DNA from: Pseudomonadota bacterium
Lineage (GTDB): Bacteria > Pseudomonadota > Alphaproteobacteria > Rhizobiales > Xanthobacteraceae
DNA length: 13,033 nucleotides
NCBI GenBank assembly: GCA_021823875.1
Contig: JAKAMD010000055.1
Span: 1 to 13,033, forward strand
Direction: 5' to 3'
In this document: in pieces, positions 1 to 5,956 of the stretch
Layout: the number at the start of each line of letters is the position of its first letter
Numbering within the stretch: position 1 is the stretch's first letter
Notes under the pieces: generated by a model
What the model saw: the letters and a program-made list of their open reading frames with translations, nothing else
Databases searched by the model: none
What the model was told of the DNA's origin: nothing
Made by a program: the position numbers and the translations under genes

Positions 1-691
1 CTCGCCGTCGAACCCGACCGGCGCCGCCTATACGCGCGACGAATTGAAGGCGCTGACCGACGTGCTGGTGAAGCACCCGCACGTATATGTCATGAGCGAC
101 GACATGTACGAGCATCTCGTCTACGACGACTTCAAGTTCTTCACGCCGGCGCAGGTCGAGCCGTCGCTCTACGAGCGCACGCTGACCATCAACGGCACCT
201 CCAAGGCCTACGGCATGACCGGCTGGCGCATCGGCTACGCCGGCGGGCCGGAGCCGCTGATCAAGGCGATGGCGATGCTGCAATCGCAGTCGACCACCAA
301 TCCGGCGGCGGCCTCGCAATGGGCGGCGGTCGAGGCGCTCAACGGACCGCAGGACTTCATCCCGAAGCACAACGCGATCTTCAAGGAGCGGCGCGATCTC
401 TGCGTATCGATGCTCAACCAGGCCAACGGCCTCCATTGTCCGACGCCGGAAGGCGCGTTCTACGTCTATCCGTCCTGTGCCGGCACCATCGGCAAGACCA
501 CGCCGAGCGGCAGGAAGCTGGCGACCGACGAGGACTTCGTCACCGAGCTCTTGGAGTCGGAAGGCGTCGCGGTGGTGCATGGCTCGGCCTTCGGGCTGGG
601 ACCGGCGTTCCGCATCTCCTACGCCACCAAGACTTCGGACCTGGAGGAAGCCTGCCGGCGTATCCAGCGCTTCTGCGGTAACTTGAAGTAA
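1..691 (+). CDS. Class I/II PLP-dependent aminotransferase, probable aspartate aminotransferase (5' partial)
   Basis: C-terminal 229 residues of a fold-type I aminotransferase; the reading frame is open from base 2, so roughly the first 170 residues of a family usually near 400 lie outside the window. Visible motifs: SPSNPTG at the very start (the Asn that contacts the PLP ring region), DDMYEHL (Asp/Tyr that bind the pyridine nitrogen and O3'), the Schiff-base lysine in NGTSKAYGMTGWR (Lys codon 203-205), and the substrate-carboxylate arginine in PAFRISYA (Arg codon 611-613). By family, these enzymes move an amino group between aspartate (or a related amino acid) and 2-oxoglutarate in the cytoplasm. 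The SKAYGMTGWRIGY pattern fits the bacterial I-gamma aspartate aminotransferases of rhizobia (AatA type), but arogenate/prephenate aminotransferase activity occurs in the same subgroup and cannot be excluded. It ends in TAA; a perfect hairpin lies 90 bases downstream. Confidence 0.93.
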   Translation, partial: SPSNPTGAAYTRDELKALTDVLVKHPHVYVMSDDMYEHLVYDDFKFFTPAQVEPSLYERTLTINGTSKAYGMTGWRIGYAGGPEPLIKAMAMLQSQSTTNPAAASQWAAVEALNGPQDFIPKHNAIFKERRDLCVSMLNQANGLHCPTPEGAFYVYPSCAGTIGKTTPSGRKLATDEDFVTELLESEGVAVVHGSAFGLGPAFRISYATKTSDLEEACRRIQRFCGNLK

Positions 692-780
692 GCGGCGCTT
701 ATGTCAGCTTGTGTTTCTGAACGCCCGCTACCAGCAGACGAACCGGGAATGCGTCATTACCGTGTTGGCGCGCTTGAATG

Positions 781-806
781 CCGACTCGCCGTCAGCGGCG
801 AGTCGG
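781..806 (+). terminator. Perfect 11-bp hairpin between the aminotransferase and the solute-binding protein gene
   Basis: Arms CCGACTCGCCG (781-791) and CGGCGAGTCGG (796-806) are exact reverse complements around a TCAG loop. It is GC-rich but has no T-tract afterwards (AACGG follows), so it is not a textbook intrinsic terminator. It could end or stabilise the aminotransferase transcript. It also falls inside the coding region if the next gene is started at 701, which argues for the later start at 836. Confidence 0.5.
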
Positions 807-835
807 AACGGCGGCGCAAGTGTCAGTCTGCCGGC

Positions 836-1849
836 ATGATTCGCCGGCTCACCTCTGCTCTCATCCTCATCGCCAGTCTGGTGACGTCCGCTACCGCGCA
901 GGAGCGCGTGATTGTCGCTACTACGCGCGACATGTCCAATGCCGCGCTGTTCCTGGCGGCGGCGCGCGGCTATTTCAAGGACGAGGGGCTGCAACTCGAA
1001 ATGCGCGCCTATCCCGATGCGCCGGCGGCGGCCGAAGCGCTCGGCCTGGGTGCGGCCGATCTCGCGCTCACCGCTTTCAGCGCGACGGCATTCTCGCTCG
1101 CTGCCAGCGGCAAGATCAAAGCGATCGCCGCGCAGGTGCGCGAGTGGCGCGGTTATGAAGGCAATCAGGTCATAGCAACGCCAGACGCCTATCGTCGTGG
1201 GCTGCACAGCTTGCGCGACCTTGCCGGCAAATCGGTCGCGCTCAATGGGCTCGGCAGCGTTTTTCATTATGAACTCGCGCAGATCGCGCAGCACAACGGC
1301 TTCAAATTCGACAGTCAATCGCTCAAGGCACTGCCGTCGTTCGACGCGGTGGCGCAGGCGGTGATCGACGGCAAGGTCGACGCGGCGATCTTGCCGCCGC
1401 TCTATGTGCAGGAACTTTTGTCCTCCGGTCAGGCTCGTCCGATCGGTTGGTTTTCCGAACTTGGCGAACATCAGTTAGGCGCCTTGTTTGCCAGCGCCAA
1501 AACCCTCGCCAACCGGCGCGACATGGTAAAGAAGTTCCTGATCGCTTATCGCCGCGGCGCCGCTGACTATGTGACTGCGCTGTTGCGGCACGATTCCTAC
1601 GGAAAACGCCGGATCGACGCCAAGGCGCGCGATGCCGCCGCGGCTATCGGTTTGTATCTCTTTCCCGGCCGCGGTCCGAACAGCACGATTCCGGTAGTGT
1701 CGAGCGGCGCTTATTACATGGATGCGGAAGCGCGGCTCGATCTGGCCGATATCGAGCGGCAAGTCGCCTGGTTCAAGGCGCATGGGCTGATCGCCCCGAA
1801 CGCCGATGCGCACACAATGGTAGATATGGACTACGTCGCTGGGCGCTGA
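836..1849 (+). CDS. ABC transporter substrate-binding protein, NMT1/THI5 (SsuA-like) family
   Basis: Predicted 337-residue periplasmic binding protein. I start it at ATG 836 because the protein then opens with a normal Sec signal peptide: MIRR, a hydrophobic run LTSALILIASLVTS, and a cleavage site after ATA (residue 21). The in-frame ATG at 701 would add 45 residues with no exported-protein character and would translate through the perfect hairpin at 781-806. The mature part begins RVIVATTRDMSNAALFLAAARGYF and continues with FKDEGLQLEM, then GAADLALTAFSATAFSLA and LAGKSVALNGLGS, the typical first-lobe pattern of NMT1/THI5/SsuA proteins, which bind pyrimidine precursors, sulfonates, nitrate or other small solutes. 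The substrate cannot be told from sequence. No permease or ATPase gene is adjacent, so it is an orphan here. No clear Shine-Dalgarno precedes 836. Third codon positions look somewhat less GC-biased than in the neighbours (by eye), which may hint at a different origin. Confidence 0.82.
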   Translation: MIRRLTSALILIASLVTSATAQERVIVATTRDMSNAALFLAAARGYFKDEGLQLEMRAYPDAPAAAEALGLGAADLALTAFSATAFSLAASGKIKAIAAQVREWRGYEGNQVIATPDAYRRGLHSLRDLAGKSVALNGLGSVFHYELAQIAQHNGFKFDSQSLKALPSFDAVAQAVIDGKVDAAILPPLYVQELLSSGQARPIGWFSELGEHQLGALFASAKTLANRRDMVKKFLIAYRRGAADYVTALLRHDSYGKRRIDAKARDAAAAIGLYLFPGRGPNSTIPVVSSGAYYMDAEARLDLADIERQVAWFKAHGLIAPNADAHTMVDMDYVAGR

Positions 1850-1851
1850 CT

Positions 1852-1865
1852 TTGATCTAAGTCAT
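1852..1865 (+). promoter_or_regulatory. Possible FNR/FixK-type binding site
   Basis: TTGATCTAAGTCAT matches the FNR/FixK pattern TTGA-N6-TCAA at 7 of 8 fixed positions (the last A is T). It starts three bases after the solute-binding protein stop codon and about 155 bases upstream of the EF-G-like gene. Rhizobia use FixK/FNR regulators for low-oxygen control, so the site is plausible for the downstream gene, but one short match in a 13 kb window can arise by chance. Confidence 0.25.
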
Positions 1866-1972
1866 AGGACGCGCTGAGCCATGCAGTGGGCAAAGCCCGG
1901 CCATTCAAGCAACTGTCGTTACGATTCCGCCCCTTGCCAGCCCCGCCGCGTCCTGAGACGATGATGTGACAG

Positions 1973-2003
1973 GGCCGGGAGTTGAGGTCCGACTTCCCCG
2001 GCC
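1973..2003 (+). promoter_or_regulatory. Leader hairpin just upstream of the EF-G-like gene ribosome binding site
   Basis: GGCCGGG (1973-1979) and CCCGGCC (1997-2003) form an exact 7-bp GC stem with a 17-base loop. It ends six bases before the GGGAGG ribosome binding site (2009-2014), close enough to affect initiation if it lies in the transcript. No promoter could be placed confidently. Confidence 0.3.
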
Positions 2004-2008
2004 GGCGA

Positions 2009-2014
2009 GGGAGG
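2009..2014 (+). promoter_or_regulatory. Strong ribosome binding site that fixes the EF-G-like start at 2020
   Basis: GGGAGG sits five bases before ATG 2020. The in-frame GTG at 1966 has no such signal, and the 18 residues it would add resemble no EF-G N-terminus. Confidence 0.7.
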
Positions 2015-2019
2015 TAGAT

Positions 2020-4080
2020 ATGGGACAAAACGGCTCTCCCAACGGTACGAGAAATTCGGGTCCCCGGTGCATCGCGCTGGTGGGCCCGTTCCAAAGCGGC
2101 AAAACCACACTTTTGGAGGCTATTCTCGCCCGCACCGGCGCGGTTCAGCGCCAGGGCACGGTCGACGCGGGTTCCTCGGTCGGTGACTCCAGCAAGGAGG
2201 CGCGCGGCCACAAGATGAGCGTGGAGGCGACCTTCGTCACCACCAGTTTCATGGGCGACAATTACGTCTTCGTCGATTGCCCCGGCTCCATTGAATTCAT
2301 CCACGATATGCGCAGCGTGCTGCCGGCGGTCGATGCCGCAGTGGTGGTCTGCGAGGCGGATGAGAAGAAGGTTCCGCAGCTGCAATTGATCCTGCGCGAA
2401 CTGGAAGACCAGAACATTCCGCACTTCCTGTTCCTCAACAAGATCGACAAGGCCGACAAGCGCGTGCGCGAGACGATCAAGCTCTTGCAGCCGGCCTCGC
2501 GCCTGCCGTTGCTGTTGCGGCAGATCCCGATCTGGAAAGGCGATCTCATCGCCGGCTTCGTCGATCTCGCGCTTGAGCGCGCTTATGTCTACAAGGAATA
2601 TGCGCCGTCGGAGATCGTCGAGCTCAAGGGCGAGGATGCCGACCGCGAGAAGGAAGCGCGCTTCACCATGCTGGAGACGCTCGCCGATCACGACGACGAG
2701 CTCATGGAGCAGTTGCTAGAAGACATCCAGCCGCCGCGCGACAAGGTGTTCGACGATCTTTCCAAGGAGCTGCGCGCGCGCGAGGTGTGTCCCGTGCTGA
2801 TCGGCGTTGCCACCCGTTCGAACGGCATCCTGCGTCTGCTCAAAGCGCTGCGCCACGAGGCGCCCAGCGTGGCGGAAACGGCCGCGCGGCTCGGCGTCAA
2901 GGCCAATGGCGATGCGGTGGCGCTGGTGCTCAAGACCTTCCACACCACCCACGGCGGCAAAATGTCGGTCGCCCGCGTATTGGCGGGGCAGGCCGGCGAC
3001 GGCACCACCTTCCACACCGCGGAAGGCGAAGCCGGCCGCGTCTCCGGTGTGTTCAAGGTGATGGGCCAGAATTTCGAGAAGCGCGGTCCGGCGGTCACCG
3101 GCGAGACGGTGGCTTTCGGCAAGCTCGATGGCGCTAAGACCAGCGACACGCTATCGGCGGGTAAGCAGCCGCATGCCGGGTTGGTTACGGTCGCGCCCTA
3201 TCCGCCGGTGCTCGCCATCGCGGTACAGGCCAAAGAACACAAGGACGACGTCAAGCTCGGCGCCGCCTTCACCAAGCTCAACGAGGAAGATCCCTCGCTC
3301 ACCGTCGAACACGATCCCGAAAGCCACGAAGTGGTGATCTGGGGCCAGGGCGAGATGCATCTGCGGGTCGCCACTGAGCGGCTGGCCGACCGCTTCGCCG
3401 TCCCGGTTACCTCGCATCGGCCCTCGGTCGGTTACCGCGAGACCATCCGCAAGCCGATCTCCATCCGCGGCCGCCACAAGAAACAGTCCGGCGGCCACGG
3501 CCAGTTCGGCGACGTAGTGCTGGAGATCAAGCCGCTGCCGCGTTCGGCCGGCTTCCAGTTCGAGGAGCGCATCACCGGCGGCGTGGTGCCGCGTAACTAC
3601 ATTCCGGCCGTGGAAGAAGGCGTGATCGACGCGCTCAAGCACGGCCCGCTCGGCTTCCAGGTGGTGGACCTGCATGTGGCGCTGGTCGACGGCTCCTACC
3701 ACGCGGTGGATTCTTCCGACATGGCGTTCCGCATTGCCGGCCGCATCGGCGTCGGCGACGGATTGCCGCAATGCAATCCGGTGCTGCTCGAGCCGATCCA
3801 TGAGGTGGAGATTGTCTGCCCGAGCGAGGCCACTGCCAAGATGAACGCGATTCTCTCCAGCCGGCGCGGCCAGATTCTCGGCTTCGACGCGCGCGACGGC
3901 TGGGATGGCTGGGACGTGGTGCGCGCGCAGATGCCGGAAAGCGAGATCGGCGACCTCATCATCGAGGTGCGGTCGGCCACCGCCGGTGTCGGCTCGTTCA
4001 CCTTCAAGTTCGACCACATGGCCGAACTGACGGGACGCACCGCCGATCAGATCATCGCGGCCAGGAAGGCGGCGGAGTAA
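2020..4080 (+). CDS. Elongation factor G-like protein, EF-G2 type
   Basis: 686-residue paralogue of translation factor EF-G with the full domain order. G domain: P-loop GPFQSGKT (22-29), DCPGSIEF (86-93), NKID (140-143). Domain II begins near VALVLKTFHTTHGGKMSVARV. Domain III holds PPVLAIAVQAK and GQGEMHLRVATERL. Domain IV holds VGYRETIRKP, GGHGQFGDV and GGVVPRNYIPAVEEGV. Domain V begins EPIHEVEIVCPSEATAKM and contains SSRRGQILG. The G domain is unusual: RGITI of switch I reads RGHKM (62-66), so the Mg/GTP-binding threonine is replaced by Lys65, and the catalytic histidine of DTPGH is Ser90. These changes match the EF-G2 group rather than the translocase FusA. My recollection is that the mycobacterial EF-G2 binds GTP but lacks ribosome-stimulated hydrolysis and is dispensable; I could not check this. 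GTP hydrolysis here is probably weak or absent, and the role is unknown (ribosome-associated or stress function is inference). It is preceded by a strong ribosome binding site and followed by paired repeats. Confidence 0.92.
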   Translation: MGQNGSPNGTRNSGPRCIALVGPFQSGKTTLLEAILARTGAVQRQGTVDAGSSVGDSSKEARGHKMSVEATFVTTSFMGDNYVFVDCPGSIEFIHDMRSVLPAVDAAVVVCEADEKKVPQLQLILRELEDQNIPHFLFLNKIDKADKRVRETIKLLQPASRLPLLLRQIPIWKGDLIAGFVDLALERAYVYKEYAPSEIVELKGEDADREKEARFTMLETLADHDDELMEQLLEDIQPPRDKVFDDLSKELRAREVCPVLIGVATRSNGILRLLKALRHEAPSVAETAARLGVKANGDAVALVLKTFHTTHGGKMSVARVLAGQAGDGTTFHTAEGEAGRVSGVFKVMGQNFEKRGPAVTGETVAFGKLDGAKTSDTLSAGKQPHAGLVTVAPYPPVLAIAVQAKEHKDDVKLGAAFTKLNEEDPSLTVEHDPESHEVVIWGQGEMHLRVATERLADRFAVPVTSHRPSVGYRETIRKPISIRGRHKKQSGGHGQFGDVVLEIKPLPRSAGFQFEERITGGVVPRNYIPAVEEGVIDALKHGPLGFQVVDLHVALVDGSYHAVDSSDMAFRIAGRIGVGDGLPQCNPVLLEPIHEVEIVCPSEATAKMNAILSSRRGQILGFDARDGWDGWDVVRAQMPESEIGDLIIEVRSATAGVGSFTFKFDHMAELTGRTADQIIAARKAAE

Positions 4081-4088
4081 ACGTCACG

Positions 4089-4130
4089 GTCATTCCGGGG
4101 CGCGGGCGTCAGCCCGCGAACCCGGAATCA
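4089..4130 (+). repeat. Rhizobial palindromic intergenic element, copy 1
   Basis: An imperfect palindrome bounded by ATTCCGG and CCGGAAT, with an inner exact 7-bp stem CGCGGGC-GTCA-GCCCGCG (4101-4118). It is related in sequence, in inverted orientation, to the element at 4161-4200: both share the order ATTCCGG, GCG-rich stem, CGAACCCGGAATC. Elements of this look are common between genes in Bradyrhizobium-like genomes (from memory). It starts nine bases after the EF-G-like stop codon. Confidence 0.6.
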
Positions 4131-4160
4131 AAAGCGCAGTCGAGGCCTCTCGTTGTGTTG

Positions 4161-4200
4161 TGGATTCCGGGTTCGCCGTTGCGCGGCGCTCCGGAATAAC
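4161..4200 (-). repeat. Rhizobial palindromic intergenic element, copy 2 (inverted)
   Basis: Read on the minus strand it runs GTTATTCCGGAGCGCCG, then a CGCAACGGCG stem-loop, then AACCCGGAATCCA, parallel to the copy at 4089-4130. The two copies face each other over about 30 bases, so the whole stretch can fold into one long structure. It ends three bases before the stop codon of the MBL-fold gene and so lies between two convergent genes, where it may serve as a two-way transcription barrier. Confidence 0.6.
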
Positions 4201-4203
4201 AAG

Positions 4204-5013
4204 TCAATTGCCGTTCACCGCCGCCACATAGCGCGCGACCGATTTCTCCAGCACCGCTTTGGCGTTGCGCGGGATGACGCGGTCGAAATAATGGCCGTAG
4301 ATCACGTCGAACGAATACGGCGCCAGCGCGGCGCCGATCGCTTGGACCGTTGGTGCCGACAGCGGAATGAAATTCGGATAGCTGCGCATGAAGCTCAGCC
4401 ATTTGCGGTCGGTGGTGACGCTGAGAATATCGCCGGAGCCGATCACGCCGCGGCCGCCGGCGCCGCCGGCCCAGTGCAGCACGCTGCCGCCGGGGAAATG
4501 ACCGCCGCAGCGGATCAGCGTGACACCGTCCCATAGTTTCAGTGCATCGCCGTACCACGGCTTGATCGCGGGGTCCGGCCGGCTGATCCATTCGCTGTCG
4601 GCAGCGTGCAGATAGATCGGCGCATCGAAGGCGCGCGCCCATTCCACCATGGTTGTGTAGAAATGCGGATGCGAGATCGCGATGGCCTGGATGCCGCCGA
4701 GGCTCTTGATCAGGGTAACGGTGGCCGCGTCCAAAAGCGAAATGCAGTCCCACAACACATTGCCGCCTGCGCTGCGCACCAAGAGGGCGCGTTGGCCGAT
4801 GGCAAAGCCCGGCTGCGTGCCGATGCCGATGATCCCCGGCTCGTATTCACGGAAAGCGTTGAGCTGGCCGACCTGAAGCGCTTCGAGCGTGGTCCAGCTC
4901 TGGCCGCGCGGCGGCACGTATTGCCGCTCCTCCTCGCAGATGCGGCATTGCGCGGGCGGCTCAGCGCTCGGCGGATATTGCGTGCCGCAGGCGGTGCAGA
5001 TGAAGCAGGGCAT
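4204..5013 (-). CDS. MBL-fold metallo-hydrolase-like protein with N-terminal zinc ribbon
   Basis: 269 residues. The N-terminus has a rubredoxin-like zinc ribbon: C6-x2-C9 and C23-x2-C26, with an extra Cys3. The rest resembles the metallo-beta-lactamase fold: GNVLWDCISLLD (84-95) before the active site, AISHPHFYTT (112-121), H172 in GGHFPGG, D195 in GSGDILS, and H241 in IYGHYFD near the C-terminus. The standard HxHxDH motif is incomplete: H115-P-H117 is present, but Asp and the following His are Tyr119 and Thr120. One metal site (H115, H117, H172) could still form while the second would be damaged, so hydrolase activity on an unknown substrate is only a possibility. It follows trcR on the same strand after 45 bases and may be co-transcribed with it. 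Start ATG 5011-5013 is chosen to include the zinc ribbon; no strong ribosome binding site is visible. Confidence 0.82.
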   Translation of the reverse strand: MPCFICTACGTQYPPSAEPPAQCRICEEERQYVPPRGQSWTTLEALQVGQLNAFREYEPGIIGIGTQPGFAIGQRALLVRSAGGNVLWDCISLLDAATVTLIKSLGGIQAIAISHPHFYTTMVEWARAFDAPIYLHAADSEWISRPDPAIKPWYGDALKLWDGVTLIRCGGHFPGGSVLHWAGGAGGRGVIGSGDILSVTTDRKWLSFMRSYPNFIPLSAPTVQAIGAALAPYSFDVIYGHYFDRVIPRNAKAVLEKSVARYVAAVNGN

Positions 5014-5027
5014 GACGATATCTCAAA

Positions 5028-5057
5028 CCGCGCCACTACGCCCGTGAAGCGGCGCGG
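5028..5057 (-). terminator. Hairpin after trcR, possible weak terminator or attenuator
   Basis: Exact 7-bp arms CCGCGCC (5028-5034) and GGCGCGG (5051-5057) lie directly after the trcR stop codon. On the minus strand the stem is followed by TTTGAGAT, a short T run only. It could partly stop transcription between trcR and the MBL-fold gene. The 16-base loop makes it a weaker candidate. Confidence 0.35.
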
Positions 5058-5058
5058 A

Positions 5059-5775
5059 TTATTCGTCTTCGTCCCGCGCGCTCTTGCCGCCGAGTTGCTT
5101 GAGTTTGGCTAACACCGCGCTGACGTCGAGGTCCTCGCTTGATTTTGACTCCTGCGCGGCGGCTACCGCCTCCTCCTCGGCCTCCTTGGCCGCGGTGGTC
5201 TCGGCAGCCGGCAACAGCGTGGCGCCGGTGTCGATCGGTGCCGGCTTCTCTTTGTTGGCGCGCGACACTTCGAGATCAAGGTCGATCTGCGAGCACAGGC
5301 CGAGCGTCACCGGGTCCATCGGCGAGAGGTTGGCCGCGTTCCAGTGGGTGCGGTCGCGGATGGCGGCGATGGTCGACTTAGTGGTGCCGACCAGGCGCAT
5401 GATCTGGCTATCCTTGAGCTCGGGATGATTGCGCACCAGCCAGAGGATGGCGTTGGGGCGGTCCTGACGGCGCGACACCGGGGTATAGCGCGGGCCCTTC
5501 TTGCTGCGATCGGAACCGGGGACCGCGACCTTGGGGTTGGCGAGAGTCAGGTGAATTTCGGGATTGGCTTCGGCGGCGGCGATCTGCTCGCGCGAGAGCT
5601 GGCCTGTCTGGATCGGGTCGAGGCCCTTGATGCCCTGTGCGGCGTCGCCGTCGGCGATCGCCTTCACCTCGAGCGGATGGAGTTTGCAGAACTCCGCGAT
5701 CTGGTCGAAGGTCAGCGCGGTATTGTCCAGCAGCCAGACGGCGGTCGCCTTCGGCATCAAGGGTGCAGCAGTCAT
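5059..5775 (-). CDS. trcR: Cell cycle transcriptional regulator TrcR (DUF1013 family)
   Basis: 238-residue cytoplasmic protein recognised as the alphaproteobacterial DUF1013/TrcR family from its opening (MPKATAVWLLDNTALTFDQIAEFC), KGLDPIQTGQLSREQI, and RYTPVSRRQDRPNAILWLVRNHPEL. Two helix-turn-helix-like segments are visible: about residues 21-43 (LTFDQIAEFCKLHPLEVKAI) and 120-145 (LKDSQIMRLVGTTKSTIAAI). The tail from about 185 is Ala/Glu-rich and probably flexible, ending in a short helix DVSAVLAKLKQLGGK and an acidic end. Family members are described as RNA-polymerase-associated factors that influence cell-cycle genes such as ctrA (recalled, not checked). The start is supported by a strong GAGGAGGA site (5783-5790). 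It diverges from ispH and has a good promoter at 5852-5880. The MBL-fold gene follows it closely. Confidence 0.9.
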   Translation of the reverse strand: MTAAPLMPKATAVWLLDNTALTFDQIAEFCKLHPLEVKAIADGDAAQGIKGLDPIQTGQLSREQIAAAEANPEIHLTLANPKVAVPGSDRSKKGPRYTPVSRRQDRPNAILWLVRNHPELKDSQIMRLVGTTKSTIAAIRDRTHWNAANLSPMDPVTLGLCSQIDLDLEVSRANKEKPAPIDTGATLLPAAETTAAKEAEEEAVAAAQESKSSEDLDVSAVLAKLKQLGGKSARDEDE

Positions 5776-5782
5776 GGCGATA

Positions 5783-5790
5783 TCCTCCTC
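5783..5790 (-). promoter_or_regulatory. Strong ribosome binding site of trcR
   Basis: GAGGAGGA on the minus strand, seven bases before the ATG at 5775; it supports this start and suggests efficient translation. Confidence 0.75.
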
Positions 5791-5821
5791 ACGCTCCGCC
5801 CGCCCCCCGGGCGAAGCTCTA

Positions 5822-5838
5822 GATCATCGGCGATGATC
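5822..5838. promoter_or_regulatory. Perfect dyad in the trcR leader, possible operator
   Basis: GATCATC (5822-5828) and GATGATC (5832-5838) are exact reverse complements around GGC. The dyad lies just downstream of the transcription start predicted from the -10 at 5852-5857, a usual operator position. It could also form a small hairpin in the trcR mRNA. Confidence 0.4.
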
Positions 5839-5851
5839 GGAAAGTGGGCGG

Positions 5852-5880
5852 AATATAGGGGCTTGGTCGGGTCCATGCAA
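5852..5880 (-). promoter_or_regulatory. Predicted housekeeping-type promoter of trcR
   Basis: On the minus strand, TATATT (5852-5857) is a near-consensus -10 box, and TTGCAT (5875-5880) lies exactly 17 bases upstream of it. The -35 keeps only the TTG of TTGACA. The implied start near 5845 gives a leader of about 70 bases. The upstream box overlaps the long inverted repeat at 5866-5890. Confidence 0.5.
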
Positions 5881-5890
5881 TGGTCCCGAC
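5866..5890. promoter_or_regulatory. 11-bp inverted repeat over the trcR -35 and next to the ispH -35
   Basis: GTCGGGTCCAT (5866-5876) pairs with ATGGTCCCGAC (5880-5890) with one mismatch and a three-base centre. It covers the predicted trcR -35 and abuts the TTGACA at 5891 that may serve ispH, so a protein bound here could control both genes. Its regulator is unknown. Confidence 0.4.
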
Positions 5891-5919
5891 TTGACAGGAG
5901 CGGCCGGCGCCCCCCATGT
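5891..5919 (+). promoter_or_regulatory. Possible ispH promoter
   Basis: TTGACA (5891-5896) is a perfect -35 box. At 17 bases spacing the -10 position reads CCATGT (5914-5919), a poor match to TATAAT, so the promoter would be weak or need an activator. The predicted start is near 5926, about 30 bases before the ispH ATG. Confidence 0.3.
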
Positions 5920-5956
5920 CGGGCCAAAGGGAATCCCACCCCGTTCCGAGGTCCCG

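Noticed and set aside
701..835. Upstream start (ATG 701) for the solute-binding protein
   Set aside because: It would bury the signal peptide 45 residues inside the protein and translate through a perfect hairpin.
728..1471. A 247-codon minus-strand frame opposite the solute-binding protein
   Set aside because: The sense strand encodes a signal peptide and an NMT1-type domain; the antisense product is Arg-rich without family features.
1888..1898. Small hairpin GGGC-AAA-GCCC after the solute-binding protein gene as a terminator
   Set aside because: Only four base pairs and no T run; such stems are expected by chance in GC-rich DNA.
1966..2019. Upstream GTG start for the EF-G-like gene
   Set aside because: No ribosome binding site, while ATG 2020 has GGGAGG at ideal spacing; the added residues match a GC hairpin leader.
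1831..2691. A 286-codon minus-strand frame over the spacer and start of the EF-G-like gene
   Set aside because: Most of it is antisense to the GTPase domain, and the remainder covers the leader; no motif and no ribosome binding site.
3151..4017. A 288-codon minus-strand frame inside the EF-G-like gene
   Set aside because: Antisense shadow of domains III-V of a conserved protein; low-complexity composition and no recognisable motif.
4109..4753. A 214-codon minus-strand frame overlapping the MBL-fold gene in another frame
   Set aside because: It runs through the palindromic repeats and is Arg/Gly-rich; the 4204-5013 frame has zinc ribbon and MBL motifs instead.
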